Source: JAWWBG01 sp033721095 (lineage in GTDB: Bacteria; Actinomycetota; Nitriliruptoria; Nitriliruptorales; Nitriliruptoraceae). Taken from it: 17,080 nucleotides of DNA. Shown here piece after piece: positions 7,259-15,549 of this stretch. Both the position numbers and the translations under genes were made by a program. The stretch covers positions 1-17,080 of the forward strand of contig JAWWBG010000031.1 in NCBI GenBank assembly GCA_033721095.1. Direction: 5' to 3'. The notes beneath the pieces were generated by a model. That model made no database searches and was not told the origin of the DNA. It was given only the letters and a program-made list of their open reading frames with translations. The stretch's first letter is position 1; each line of letters starts with the position of its first letter.

Positions 7259-8823
7259 CGGTGACGTCCGTGCCGGCCGTGCCGCTGCAGGATGCAGCCG
7301 GCGCCCGCGCGGCCGATGTCGCAGCGGTCGAACGGGGTGCCACGTGGGCGGACCTGATGAACCGCGCGGCTGCCGGGCTGGCCCGCGGCGTCGTGCGGTA
7401 CGCCGGAGGCGCCTACGGGCTCCGAGTCGCCATCATGGTCGGGCACGGAAACAACGGCGGCGACGGCTGGGCCGCCGCCCTTCACTTGCGGGAAATGGGA
7501 GCGATGCCCTGGGTGGTGGCCGTCACCGGGACCAGCGCCGAGCTGTCACCAGAGGCAACCGAGTTCCGTCGCCAATGGCTCGAGTCGGGCGGCCGAACCG
7601 GTGAGGGGCTGGCAGCCGCCAATGACGCGCTCGCTCAGGCAGACGTCGTCGTCGACGCCCTGCTGGGCACGGGCGCAACCGGCGAACCGCGGGGCGAGAT
7701 CGCCGAGGCCTGCAAGCTCCTCGCTGCCGCCGAGGTCGCGACCATCGCCTGTGACATCCCGACCGGCGTGGACGCCGACACGGGAGCCGCGGCTGCCCTC
7801 GCCGTGCATGCTGACGCCACGGTCACGTTTGGCGCCCTCAAGCGAGGACTCCTGCTGACACCCGGCCGCGACCACGCCGGACACGTGACGGTGTCCGGAC
7901 TCGGGCCGCACTGGCGTGCCGACTCGTCCTGGAACGCCTTGACGGCAAGTGGCGCAGCGCCCCGGCGCTTCCCCCTCGGTGCCGACAAGCGCGCGCGAGG
8001 GGTGGTCCTCGTCGTTGGCGGCGCGGTGGGGACTGCCGGTGCGGCCGCCATGGCCGCCGGTGGTGCCGTCCGGGCAGGAGCTGGCCTCGTGACCGTTGCG
8101 ACGCCAGAGACAGTGCGCGAGGAGGTTGCGGCTCACGACCCGGCGATCATGACGAAGGGCCTCCTGGCCGCTGACGGTGGCCTCGCAGCTGACGCTCAGG
8201 ACGAGCTCGACATGATGGTGGATCGCGCCGACGTCGTCGTCGCCGGGCCGGGCCTGGGGACGTCCGACGGCGTGCGTCACGTGGTTGCGGCCCTGCGCGC
8301 ACGGGCGCCCCGGCTGGTGCTGGATGCCGACGCACTGAACGTCCATCGCGACGATCCCGCAGCGCTCGCCGATCACCCGGGCGACCTCGTCCTCACGCCC
8401 CACGACCGTGAGCTCGCGCGCATCCATCCCGACAGGGCCGATGCGGTCGCGAGACGATCCGCGAGCGTGCCCGAGCTGGCCCGCCGGTTGAACGCGACAG
8501 TCCTCGCCAAGGGCCCCTCCACGATGATCGCCGCACCCGACGGGCGCGTCTGGCTCACCCCGACCGGGGGGCCCGGACTGGGTTCCGGCGGGACGGGTGA
8601 CGTGCTCGCGGGCGTCGTTGCCGCCGCGATCGCAATGGCAGATGACGTGCCACTCGCCGTGGCCCAGGCGGCGTGGTGGCACGGGCTTGCCGGCGACCTC
8701 GCCGCTCATTCCGCCGCGGGCAGGGGCACGGCTGCCGCCGTCCTCGACCGGCTTCCGGAGGCACTCCATGTGGCCGCGACCCATGCCGCCACCGACCCGA
8801 CCTTCCCGTTCGAGCTGCGATGA
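7255..8823 (+). CDS. nnr: Bifunctional NAD(P)HX epimerase / ADP-dependent NAD(P)HX dehydratase
   Basis: This repair enzyme returns hydrated NADH or NADPH to the active form: the N-terminal epimerase interconverts R and S hydrates, and the C-terminal kinase-like domain dehydrates the S form using ADP. The epimerase (about 10-220) shows GHGNNGGDG (63-71), VDALLGTG (133-140) and CDIPTGVDADTG (166-177). The dehydratase (about 240-510) shows GAVRAGAGLVTVATP (270-284), GPGLGTSDGV (331-340), LDADALN (356-362), LTPHDRE (380-386) and GSGGTGDVLAGV (443-454). The length (522 residues) fits the fused bacterial form. The start GTG 7255 overlaps the glmS stop by four bases; GTG 7261 is an alternative. The stop overlaps the alr ATG. 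The same gene lies between glmS and alr in mycobacteria. Confidence 0.95.
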   Translation: MTVTSVPAVPLQDAAGARAADVAAVERGATWADLMNRAAAGLARGVVRYAGGAYGLRVAIMVGHGNNGGDGWAAALHLREMGAMPWVVAVTGTSAELSPEATEFRRQWLESGGRTGEGLAAANDALAQADVVVDALLGTGATGEPRGEIAEACKLLAAAEVATIACDIPTGVDADTGAAAALAVHADATVTFGALKRGLLLTPGRDHAGHVTVSGLGPHWRADSSWNALTASGAAPRRFPLGADKRARGVVLVVGGAVGTAGAAAMAAGGAVRAGAGLVTVATPETVREEVAAHDPAIMTKGLLAADGGLAADAQDELDMMVDRADVVVAGPGLGTSDGVRHVVAALRARAPRLVLDADALNVHRDDPAALADHPGDLVLTPHDRELARIHPDRADAVARRSASVPELARRLNATVLAKGPSTMIAAPDGRVWLTPTGGPGLGSGGTGDVLAGVVAAAIAMADDVPLAVAQAAWWHGLAGDLAAHSAAGRGTAAAVLDRLPEALHVAATHAATDPTFPFELR

Positions 8824-9920
8824 CGTCGACCCTGCGCCCCACTCGGTTCGAGATCGACCTCGACGCCGTCCGCCACAACGTGCGGATGCTGTCGGCGAGT
8901 GCCGGCACCGCCGAGCTCTGTGCGGTCGTGAAGGCCGACGGCTACGGACACGGGGCAACGACCATCGCCCGGACGGCCCTGGACGAAGGCGTCACGTGGC
9001 TTGCCGTCGCGACCGTTGACGAGGGCGAACAGCTCCGCGCGACGCTGTCAGCGCCGATCCTGCTGCTGTCCGAGCCCACGCCGGACGCCGTTCCCCGGCT
9101 CATCCGCGCGCGACTGACGCCGACGATCTACTCCCGCGAGATGGCCGATGCACTGGCCGCCGACGGGCGGCGCCTCGACGTGCACCTCAAGGTCGACACG
9201 GGCATGGGCCGACTGGGGGCCCCGCCCGAGACATGGGAGGGACTGCTCGACCACGTGAGGGGTACCGGGCGGCTCCGGGTCACGGGGATCTGGACCCATC
9301 TCGCCCGGGCAGACGAGCCCGACGTCACCACGACCGATGAACAGCTCGATCGCTTCGAGGCGGCCGTCGCGATCGCGCGAGACAAGGGCGTCGACCCTCC
9401 GCTGCTCCATGCTGCGAACTCCGCCGCGACGTTGCTGCATCCACGCGCGCGCTACTCCATGGTGCGGATCGGGATTGCCCTGTACGGGCTGTCGCCCAGC
9501 GTCGCCGTCGATGCTCGGGATCACGACCTGCGCCCGGTGGGTTCCCTGCGGACGTCGGTCGGACACGTCAAGTCCGTCGAGGCGGGTCAGCCGGTCTCCT
9601 ACGGCCATCGCTGGCGAGCTCCCGCTGGCGGCTGGATCGCCACGCTCCCGGTGGGCTACGCCGATGGCGTTCCACGGCTGCTCACCAACAACGCGGTCGT
9701 CCTGCACAACGGTCGCCCGCGGCCAGTCGTGGGGACGGTCACGATGGACTACATCCTCGTATGGTTCGACGACGAGGCGCCGGCAAGGGGTGACGAGATC
9801 GTGCTCATCGGTCGCCAGGGACCGCAGGAGGTCCGAGTGGAGGACTGGGCCGAACGCGCCGGCACGATCACGTACGAGATCGCCACGAGCATCGCGGCCC
9901 GGGTCCCTCGAACCCCATGA
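8820..9920 (+). CDS. alr: Alanine racemase
   Basis: Alr is a PLP-dependent cytoplasmic enzyme that converts L-alanine to D-alanine for peptidoglycan. The 366-residue product has the PLP lysine in AVVKADGYGHG (Lys38), the barrel motifs VDTGMGRLG (125-133) and WTHLARADE (158-166), and VRIGIALYG (215-223), which bears the arginine near the PLP pyridine nitrogen. The catalytic tyrosine of the other subunit is in VSYGHRW (Tyr261), and VGTVTMD (304-310) is the conserved late motif. ATG 8820 overlaps the nnr stop (ATGA) and gives the standard N-terminus; a longer frame from 8673 runs inside nnr and is discarded. Its own stop overlaps the next ATG in the same way, which points to translational coupling. 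Confidence 0.97.
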   Translation: MTSTLRPTRFEIDLDAVRHNVRMLSASAGTAELCAVVKADGYGHGATTIARTALDEGVTWLAVATVDEGEQLRATLSAPILLLSEPTPDAVPRLIRARLTPTIYSREMADALAADGRRLDVHLKVDTGMGRLGAPPETWEGLLDHVRGTGRLRVTGIWTHLARADEPDVTTTDEQLDRFEAAVAIARDKGVDPPLLHAANSAATLLHPRARYSMVRIGIALYGLSPSVAVDARDHDLRPVGSLRTSVGHVKSVEAGQPVSYGHRWRAPAGGWIATLPVGYADGVPRLLTNNAVVLHNGRPRPVVGTVTMDYILVWFDDEAPARGDEIVLIGRQGPQEVRVEDWAERAGTITYEIATSIAARVPRTP

Positions 9921-11119
9921 GCGCAGAACCGTCCGAGCAGGTGGACTGGGACGCCGTCGGACGTCGTGTCGGCACGGCACTCGACTGGGTCTTCGCCGGC
10001 CTCCGAGGTGTCGTCATGGCCGCGCTCGCGCTTGTGCGCGGCACCGTGCGGCTCACCAGCGGCTCGATACGATGGGTACGGGACCACCGCGAGGAGAGTG
10101 CCGCTGTCGCCCGGCGGGCACGGGGTCCGGCGCTGTCGGCAGCCAGCGTGGCTGCGGGAGCGGCTGCGGGTGGCGTCGCCGAGCGGGCCCTCCTGCGTTC
10201 CACGCCCGCTGCGCCCTTCGAGGCCGACCCCACGCCGTACGGCCAGCCGGCCCTGATCCACGGTCCGGATGGCCGCCTCCTCGTCCATCGGCACGGATCC
10301 GTCGACCAGCCGACCGTCGTGCTCGTCCACGGTTGGTCCAACACCCACGTGGTCTGGCACAAGCAGGTCCAGCGCCTGCGCGACAGGTTCCACGTCGTGA
10401 CCTACGACCAACCGGGCCACGGCACCAGCGACCCACCCCGCGAGTGGTCCGTGCACGCCCTGGGCCGTGCCCTCCGGGCGGTCATCGAGTCCACCGGTGC
10501 CGACCGGGTCACCGTCGTGGGGCACTCGTTGGGTGGCGCCGCCATCCTCGACCTGTTGGGAGAGGATCCCGGTTTCTTCATCGAGCACGTGACGGGGGTC
10601 GTCTTCGTCGGCTCGGCTGCCTCGTTCACGGACCGTGACATCGCGGCCGGCCCGCTGGCGCGTCTGGAGCGGCGGGTGCACCTGGGCGGACGCCTCATCC
10701 GGCTGCGAGGCCTGGGCCCGATCGCCGCGCTCTCCCGCCGGTCCTCGGACATCTCCCACCTGGCCTTTCGGCTGGTTGCCTTCGGGCGCCGTCCGGACGC
10801 TGCAGACGTCGACCTGACCGAGCAGCTCTGGACGGACGCCGACCCGGAGATGGTCTCGGGGCTGGCCCGTGCCCTCGACCGGTGGAACGGCCGTGCGGCC
10901 GCCCGGGAGCTTCCGGCCAACACCGCGGTGATCCATGGACCTCGCGACCTGGTGCTGCCGGTCTGGCTCGGGCGGGAGCTCGCCGATCTTGCCGGAATCG
11001 GCGACGTGACGGTCGTCCCCGGACGTGGCCACCAGCTGCACCTGGAGGCGCCGGAGGAAGTCAGCGAGACCATTGCCCGCATCGCGACGAAGGGAGCGGC
11101 CGATGGCGCTCGGGGTTGA
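9917..11119 (+). CDS. Alpha/beta-fold hydrolase with N-terminal extension
   Basis: The 400-residue product has a complete catalytic triad for an alpha/beta hydrolase: oxyanion region VLVHGWSNT (135-143), nucleophile elbow GHSLGG (Ser204), acid in HGPRDLVLP (Asp344) and His372 in GRGHQLHLE. YDQPGHGTSD (163-172) is the usual strand-4 loop. The first 100 residues are additional: they contain two moderately hydrophobic stretches (about 22-42 and 72-90) separated by an Arg-rich part, which may hold the protein at the membrane. An alpha/beta hydrolase behind alr also occurs in other actinobacteria. The substrate is unknown; esterase or lipid hydrolase activity is likely. The ATG overlaps the alr stop, and the 3' end overlaps the next gene by 17 bp. 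Confidence 0.88.
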   Translation: MSAEPSEQVDWDAVGRRVGTALDWVFAGLRGVVMAALALVRGTVRLTSGSIRWVRDHREESAAVARRARGPALSAASVAAGAAAGGVAERALLRSTPAAPFEADPTPYGQPALIHGPDGRLLVHRHGSVDQPTVVLVHGWSNTHVVWHKQVQRLRDRFHVVTYDQPGHGTSDPPREWSVHALGRALRAVIESTGADRVTVVGHSLGGAAILDLLGEDPGFFIEHVTGVVFVGSAASFTDRDIAAGPLARLERRVHLGGRLIRLRGLGPIAALSRRSSDISHLAFRLVAFGRRPDAADVDLTEQLWTDADPEMVSGLARALDRWNGRAAARELPANTAVIHGPRDLVLPVWLGRELADLAGIGDVTVVPGRGHQLHLEAPEEVSETIARIATKGAADGARG

Positions 11120-12014
11120 CGGCGTCCGGATCGGAACCTGGACCTCGCCCGGCGAGGTCAGTGGCTGCACCGTCATCCTCCCGCCCGAGGGATCGCTGGC
11201 GGCCGTGGCCGTGCGCGGCGCCTCCCCGGGCACGCGCGAAGCGGTCGCCCTGGGTCCCCACGGCAAGTTGACGGTGTGTCACGGAGTGGTCCTGTCGGGC
11301 AGCTCCGCCTACGGGCTGGCGACGGCCGACGGCGTCGTCCGGTGGCTCGAGGAACAAGGGATCGGCTACGCCGTCGGGCCGGGGATCGTCCCGATCGTCG
11401 GCGCCGCCATCATCCTCGACCTCGGTGTGATGGCACCCGCCGAGCGGCCCGGGGCCGACGCTGGCTGGCAGGCTGCTGCCGCCGCAGCCGACGCGGATCC
11501 GCCGGAGGGACGCGTCGGGGCTGGAACCGGCGCCCACGTCGCCAAGGTGGGCGGACTCGAGCACGGCCAGCCAGGTGGACAGGGCATCGCCGTCCGGACG
11601 AACCGCGACCTGGTCGTCGGCGCGCTCGTCGTCAACAACGCCGTGGGAGAGATCATCGACGACGACGGGTCGATCCTCGTGGGCACCTCGGCACCGCCGG
11701 ACGCTCCCCGGTTTCCCCTCGATCCGGAGGCCCTCCTCGCAGCCAGCACGAAGGAGTGGGGCCCGACGCAGAACACGGTGATCGGTGCCATCGTGACGAA
11801 CGCCCGTCTGGGCAAGTCCCAGGCCCACCGGGTCGCGGACCTCGGACACGGTGGCATCGTGCGTTCGGTGCGCCCGGCTCACACCAACTATGACGGCGAT
11901 GCGCTCTTCTGCATCGCCACCGGACAGGTCGAGGCCGACATCGACACGGTTGTCCACCTGGCCGTGGACGCCGTGGCAGCCGCCGCTCGCAGGGGTCCAC
12001 TCGCGGCATCCTGA
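11103..12014 (+). CDS. P1-family (S58, DmpA-like) peptidase
   Basis: The 303-residue product matches family S58, self-cleaving N-terminal nucleophile hydrolases that include L-aminopeptidase D-amidase/esterase DmpA and beta-peptidyl aminopeptidases. Visible motifs are the N-terminal GVRIGTWT, HGVVLSGSSAYGL (60-72), GAGTGAHVAKVGG (139-151), VNNAVGEI (178-185), NTVIGAIVTNARL (224-236) and a DGDALF segment (264-269). Cleavage is expected before Thr225, making it the nucleophile; in DmpA itself this residue is Ser. The start ATG 11103 has AGGGAG (11091-11096) six bases upstream inside the previous gene. No signal peptide is seen, so it is probably cytoplasmic. It is the last gene of the glmS run. 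Whether it trims D-amino acid or beta-amino acid peptides is unknown. Confidence 0.88.
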   Translation: MALGVDGVRIGTWTSPGEVSGCTVILPPEGSLAAVAVRGASPGTREAVALGPHGKLTVCHGVVLSGSSAYGLATADGVVRWLEEQGIGYAVGPGIVPIVGAAIILDLGVMAPAERPGADAGWQAAAAAADADPPEGRVGAGTGAHVAKVGGLEHGQPGGQGIAVRTNRDLVVGALVVNNAVGEIIDDDGSILVGTSAPPDAPRFPLDPEALLAASTKEWGPTQNTVIGAIVTNARLGKSQAHRVADLGHGGIVRSVRPAHTNYDGDALFCIATGQVEADIDTVVHLAVDAVAAAARRGPLAAS

Positions 12015-12180
12015 ACACCCGCGAAGCGGCTGCATTCCCCCGGAAATCGTGGTTTGGCTGCAGTTTTCGGCCCCCTCGATTTGACCTCGTGCGCTAGGCT
12101 CGTGCCCTCGGCGCGACCCGCTGTGAAGACCCCCCGACCGGCGGTCAGCCGAACGTTCTTTCCCCATCGCAGGAGTGTCC
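12015..12180 (+). other. Intergenic gap between the glmS run and the UDG-tsa run
   Basis: This 166-bp gap separates two tightly packed gene runs, so a promoter for the downstream run is expected. TTGACC (12081-12086) and TAGGCT (12095-12100) each resemble promoter boxes but are only 8 bp apart and cannot form one promoter together; TAGGCT alone is the better -10 candidate. A small hairpin CCGC-GAA-GCGG (12019-12029) lies just behind the stop codon. Nothing else is recognised. Confidence 0.35.
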
Positions 12181-12858
12181 GTGCAGGCCGCGCCCACCAT
12201 CGTGGAGCTGCCCGTCAACCCACTGACGCTGGCATCCGAGCAGGTCCCGTCGCTCAAGGACGTCGAGCGCGACCTCGACGGCTGCCAGCAGTGCACGCTG
12301 TCGGTCACGCGGTCCCGGATCGTCTTCGGCGAGGGGCCGTCCCCGGCCGACCTGATGCTGATCGGCACAGCTCCGGGGCGCCCGGAGGACCTCGCCGGTT
12401 CCCCCTTCGCCGGCGCGGCCGGCAACCTGTTGGGCAACCTGCTCAGCGACGCCAGGATCGATCGAAGCACCTGTTACATCACGTCGATCGTCAAGTGCTT
12501 CCCGGGGTCGAGCCGTGCTCCGGTCGAGGCCGAGATCGAAGCGTGCCGCGACAACCTGATCGCCCAGATCGCCAACGTGCGTCCTCGTGTCATCGTCGCC
12601 TTCGGTGAGCTGGTCACCTGGATGTTGCTCGGCAAGCCCGTCCCGATCCAGCGTGTCATCGGGTTCCGCTTCGACGCCTTCGATGGCGTGACGGTCGTTC
12701 CCACCCACTCGCCGTACGACGCCCTCCGCGGTTCGCCGACGCGACTGTCCGACATGGCTCGCGACATTCGCACTGCCAAGGCTGTGCTCGACGGTCGCCT
12801 GCCGACGGGCCGCCAGGCCCTCGAGGAGCTGCGCGCACGGCAGGCCGCCGGCGCCTGA
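12181..12858 (+). CDS. Uracil-DNA glycosylase superfamily protein, type 4-like, with variant motifs
   Basis: Type 4 uracil-DNA glycosylases remove uracil from DNA and carry a 4Fe-4S cluster. This 225-residue product has the four expected cysteines, CQQC (35, 38), KC (106) and EAC (122), and the fold landmarks DLMLIGTAPG (57-66), SPFAGAAGNLL (74-84), YITSIVKCFPG (99-109), EIEACRDNLIAQI (118-130) and RPRVIVAFG (134-142). Two catalytic motifs differ from the usual ones: the first motif reads GTAPG instead of GEAPG or GEGPG, and the second reads THSPYDALR (175-183) rather than HPxxLLR. Activity is therefore uncertain; it could be a divergent glycosylase or only a DNA-binding relative. GTG 12181 has AGGAG at 12171-12175; GTG 12175 overlaps that site. 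tsaE follows after one base. Confidence 0.8.
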   Translation: MQAAPTIVELPVNPLTLASEQVPSLKDVERDLDGCQQCTLSVTRSRIVFGEGPSPADLMLIGTAPGRPEDLAGSPFAGAAGNLLGNLLSDARIDRSTCYITSIVKCFPGSSRAPVEAEIEACRDNLIAQIANVRPRVIVAFGELVTWMLLGKPVPIQRVIGFRFDAFDGVTVVPTHSPYDALRGSPTRLSDMARDIRTAKAVLDGRLPTGRQALEELRARQAAGA

Positions 12859-12859
12859 C

Positions 12860-13366
12860 GTGGCTGTCATCCTGTCACTGACGACGGATGGCCCCGACGC
12901 GACCCGAGCCCTCGGTGCGGTCATGGGTGCCGATCTGGCAGCAGGGGACGTCCTCGCCCTGTCGGGGGAGCTCGGCGCCGGCAAGACCTGCCTCGTCCAG
13001 GGCCTGGCCCGAGGGTTGGGGCTGGAGGGACCGGTCACCTCCCCGACCTTCGTTCTCGTCCGGACGTTGACCGGTGGTCGGATTCCCCTGGTGCACGTGG
13101 ACGTCTATCGCCTCGACCAGCTGTCGGACGTGGAGGGCCTCGGCGACGACGTGCTCGCCCCCGACGTGGTCACCGTGATCGAGTGGGGCGACACCGTGGA
13201 CGCACTGCTTCCCGAGGAACGGCTGCTCGTCGAGATCGAGCACGGCGATCACCCTGACCAACGCGTCGTCTCCATTCGCGGTGCCGACCACTGGGAACAA
13301 CGGGCCGCGACCTGGCGTGACGCTCTCGGCGACGCTGCCGGCACAACCCTCGACGTCGGCAGCTGA
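12860..13366 (+). CDS. tsaE: tRNA t6A biosynthesis ATPase TsaE
   Basis: TsaE is the P-loop ATPase that helps the TsaB-TsaD complex form N6-threonylcarbamoyladenosine at position 37 of ANN-decoding tRNAs. The 168-residue product has the Walker A loop GELGAGKT (36-43), the switch-like SPTF (61-64), HVDVYRL (79-85) and VIEWGD (106-111), all diagnostic of the family. The start GTG 12860 is one base behind the UDG stop; there is no separate strong ribosome binding site, which suggests coupling. The C-terminal 40 residues are poorly conserved. tsaB starts one base after the stop. Confidence 0.95.
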   Translation: MAVILSLTTDGPDATRALGAVMGADLAAGDVLALSGELGAGKTCLVQGLARGLGLEGPVTSPTFVLVRTLTGGRIPLVHVDVYRLDQLSDVEGLGDDVLAPDVVTVIEWGDTVDALLPEERLLVEIEHGDHPDQRVVSIRGADHWEQRAATWRDALGDAAGTTLDVGS

Positions 13367-13367
13367 C

Positions 13368-14078
13368 GTGCTCCTGCTCGCCCTCGACACCTCGACCTCG
13401 CACAGCTCTGGTGCGCTGTGCGATCGGCGCAAGCCGCTGGCCACGGCCAGCCTCGGCCTGCCGCGTCGTCACGGCGAGTACCTGGCCCCGGCGATCCGCT
13501 TCTGCCTCGACCAGGCGGACGCCACGGCCGACGACGTCACCGGTGTCGTCGACGGACGCGGACCGGGCCTGTACACCGGCCTGCGCGTCGGGCTGATCAC
13601 GGCCCGAACGTTCGCCGCCACGCGACGGCTGCCATTGGTCGGCGTGTCCGGCCTCGACGTCCTTGCCCACCAGGCCCGCCACGCGGACCGAACGATCGCG
13701 GCCGTCATCGATGCTCGTCGCCGCGAGGTGTTCTGGGCCCTCTACGCGCCTGTTCCCGGCGGCATGACGCGCGTGACCGAGCCGGCCGTCGGATCGGCCT
13801 CACATGTCGCCAACGAGATCGCGGGTCGCGGCGAGTCCGTGCTTGCCGTCGGCGACGGCGCCCTGGCGTGGGCGGACACGCTCGTCGATGCCGGCGCGGA
13901 CATCGGTGACGTCGACCTCGCCACCCCGAAGGCCGAGCACATGGCGGCGCTGTCAGTACCGCGCTTCGAACGCGAGGAAACGCAGCGGCCCGACGAGGTG
14001 ACGCCGATGTACCTGCGCGACGCGGACGCGAAGATCGGTTGGGAACAGCGCGGACGGCTTCGCGGAGGCGTGGCATGA
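13368..14078 (+). CDS. tsaB: tRNA t6A biosynthesis protein TsaB
   Basis: TsaB is the inactive paralogue that pairs with TsaD in the t6A synthase. The 236-residue product begins LLLALDTSTSHSSGAL, the ASKHA-fold phosphate-1 segment, and contains RRHGEYLAPAI (33-43) and GPGLYTGLRVGL (65-76), which matches the family GPGSFTGLRIGL. It lacks the metal-binding HxxxH of TsaD, as expected for TsaB. GTG 13368 is chosen because it sits one base after the tsaE stop and gives the canonical start; a longer frame from 13281 lies within tsaE. The stop overlaps the rimI ATG. Confidence 0.95.
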   Translation: MLLLALDTSTSHSSGALCDRRKPLATASLGLPRRHGEYLAPAIRFCLDQADATADDVTGVVDGRGPGLYTGLRVGLITARTFAATRRLPLVGVSGLDVLAHQARHADRTIAAVIDARRREVFWALYAPVPGGMTRVTEPAVGSASHVANEIAGRGESVLAVGDGALAWADTLVDAGADIGDVDLATPKAEHMAALSVPRFEREETQRPDEVTPMYLRDADAKIGWEQRGRLRGGVA

Positions 14079-14542
14079 TCCTGCGACAGCTGGACGTCAC
14101 CGACGCCGAGCGCTGCGTCCTCCTCGGTGGAAACCGGTTGGGTCTGACGGCTGCCCAGTACGCCGAGGAATTCCGACGCGATGATCGCCAGTGGCTCGGG
14201 GTGGAGATCGACGGGGAGCTGGTCGCCTTCGCCGGCGCCTGGGATGCGCCCGACGACTGCCACCTGCTCGCCATCGCCGTGGCCAGGAGTCGGCGCCGGC
14301 GTGGCCTCGGGCGTGCGCTGCTCGTGCGGCTGGTCGAGGACGCCGCCGACCGCGCGGCCGGCCCGATGACGCTCGAGGTCCGCGCCGACAACCTGGCCGC
14401 GATCGGCCTCTACCGCAGCTGCGGCTTCGTCGAAACGGGCCGCCGCCCCTCCTATTACCGAGATGCCGACGCCGTCATCATGACGCGCCCGCCCGCGCAC
14501 CAGGGCCCGACGCATGCCGCTCGCGACGAAGGAGCGGCCTGA
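14075..14542 (+). CDS. rimI: Ribosomal protein S18-alanine N-acetyltransferase
   Basis: RimI transfers acetyl from acetyl-CoA to the N-terminal alanine of ribosomal protein S18, and some homologues act on other N-termini. The 155-residue product has the GNAT loop RRRRGLGRALL (73-83) and the RimI signature LEVRADNLAAIGLYRSCGF (100-118) followed by GRRPSYYRDADAVIM (122-136). The start ATG 14075 overlaps the tsaB stop as ATGA and has GGAGG (14064-14068) six bases upstream. Placement between tsaB and tsaD is the classic actinobacterial order. The last 20 residues are an unconserved tail that carries the ribosome binding site of tsaD. Confidence 0.93.
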   Translation: MILRQLDVTDAERCVLLGGNRLGLTAAQYAEEFRRDDRQWLGVEIDGELVAFAGAWDAPDDCHLLAIAVARSRRRRGLGRALLVRLVEDAADRAAGPMTLEVRADNLAAIGLYRSCGFVETGRRPSYYRDADAVIMTRPPAHQGPTHAARDEGAA

Positions 14543-15549
14543 TGCTCGTCCTCGGCATCGAGACCTCATGCGACGAGACCGCCGTCGGCATCGTCGAGGA
14601 CCGCTTCACGATCCGGGCCAACGTGGTGGCATCCCAGGTTGACCTGCACGCTCCGTACGGTGGGGTCGTCCCCGAGGTGGCGGCTCGTGCGCATCTCGAC
14701 CTGCTCCAGCCGACGATCGACCGCGCCCTGGTCGAGGCGGGCTGCAACCTGTCCGACGTCGATGCCGTGGCCGTGACGACCGGCCCGGGTCTCGCGGGCG
14801 CCCTGCTGGTGGGTGTCGCCGGCGCCAAGGCGCTTGCCCTGGCTGCGGACCTTCCCCTCGTCGCGGTCAACCACCTGCGCGCCCATGTCGACGCGGCGCA
14901 GCTGGAGTTCGGCGAGCTGGAACTGCCGGTGTTGGCGCTGGTCGTCAGCGGCGGGCACTCATCGCTGGTCGTCGTCGAACAGGACGGCGTGATCCGCGAG
15001 CTCGGCGCGACGATCGACGATGCCGCCGGCGAGGCATTCGACAAGATCGCCCGGTTCATCGGCCTGGGGTACCCCGGAGGACCCGAGATCGATCGGCTGG
15101 CGCGCGAGGGGAACCCGCAGGCGTTCGACTTCCCGCGTGCCCTGCTGCACGACGGCTCCTGGAACTTCTCGCTCAGCGGCCTCAAGACGGCGGTCGTTCG
15201 CGAGCTCCGCCGTCTCGACGCCGCGGGCGTGGAGCCCGACATCGCCGACGTCGCGGCGTCCTTCCAGGAGGCGGTGGTTGAAGTCCAGGTCACCAAGTCC
15301 CTGGCAGCCGCAGCCGAGGAGGGGATCGACCGGCTCGTCCTGGCTGGCGGCGTGGCGGCCAACACCAGGCTGCGGTCGTGGATGGCCGCGGCCTGCGAGG
15401 ACTCCGGCGTGCGCCTTCTCGCGCCGTCGATCGCACTGTGCACGGACAATGGCGCCATGGTCGCCGCATCGGGAAGCAACCGGCTCGCAGCCGGTGTCAC
15501 CGATGACCTCGATGTTCCCGTGGACGCCAGCATGAGGCTGGCCTCGTGA
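14542..15549 (+). CDS. tsaD: tRNA N6-adenosine threonylcarbamoyltransferase TsaD
   Basis: TsaD is the catalytic subunit that moves threonylcarbamoyl from its AMP adduct onto A37 of tRNA. The 335-residue product has GIETSCDETAVGIV (5-18), PEVAARAHLD (44-53), the metal-binding histidines in NHLRAH (His111, His115), VSGGHS (135-140), FSLSGLKTAV (209-218), GGVAAN (269-274) and CTDNGAMVA (300-308) with the metal aspartate Asp302. ATG 14542 shares one base with the rimI stop and has a strong GAAGGAG (14528-14534) seven bases upstream. The long upstream extension of this frame lies within rimI and is not real. The stop overlaps the next GTG (GTGA). Confidence 0.97.
   Translation: MLVLGIETSCDETAVGIVEDRFTIRANVVASQVDLHAPYGGVVPEVAARAHLDLLQPTIDRALVEAGCNLSDVDAVAVTTGPGLAGALLVGVAGAKALALAADLPLVAVNHLRAHVDAAQLEFGELELPVLALVVSGGHSSLVVVEQDGVIRELGATIDDAAGEAFDKIARFIGLGYPGGPEIDRLAREGNPQAFDFPRALLHDGSWNFSLSGLKTAVVRELRRLDAAGVEPDIADVAASFQEAVVEVQVTKSLAAAAEEGIDRLVLAGGVAANTRLRSWMAAACEDSGVRLLAPSIALCTDNGAMVAASGSNRLAAGVTDDLDVPVDASMRLAS

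Noticed and set aside
7546..8958. A 470-codon open frame on the minus strand opposite nnr
   Set aside because: No recognisable domain, and composition is typical of an antisense shadow of a real gene.
12081..12100. TTGACC and TAGGCT as a single promoter before the UDG gene
   Set aside because: The two boxes are only 8 bp apart, far below the 16-18 bp needed.
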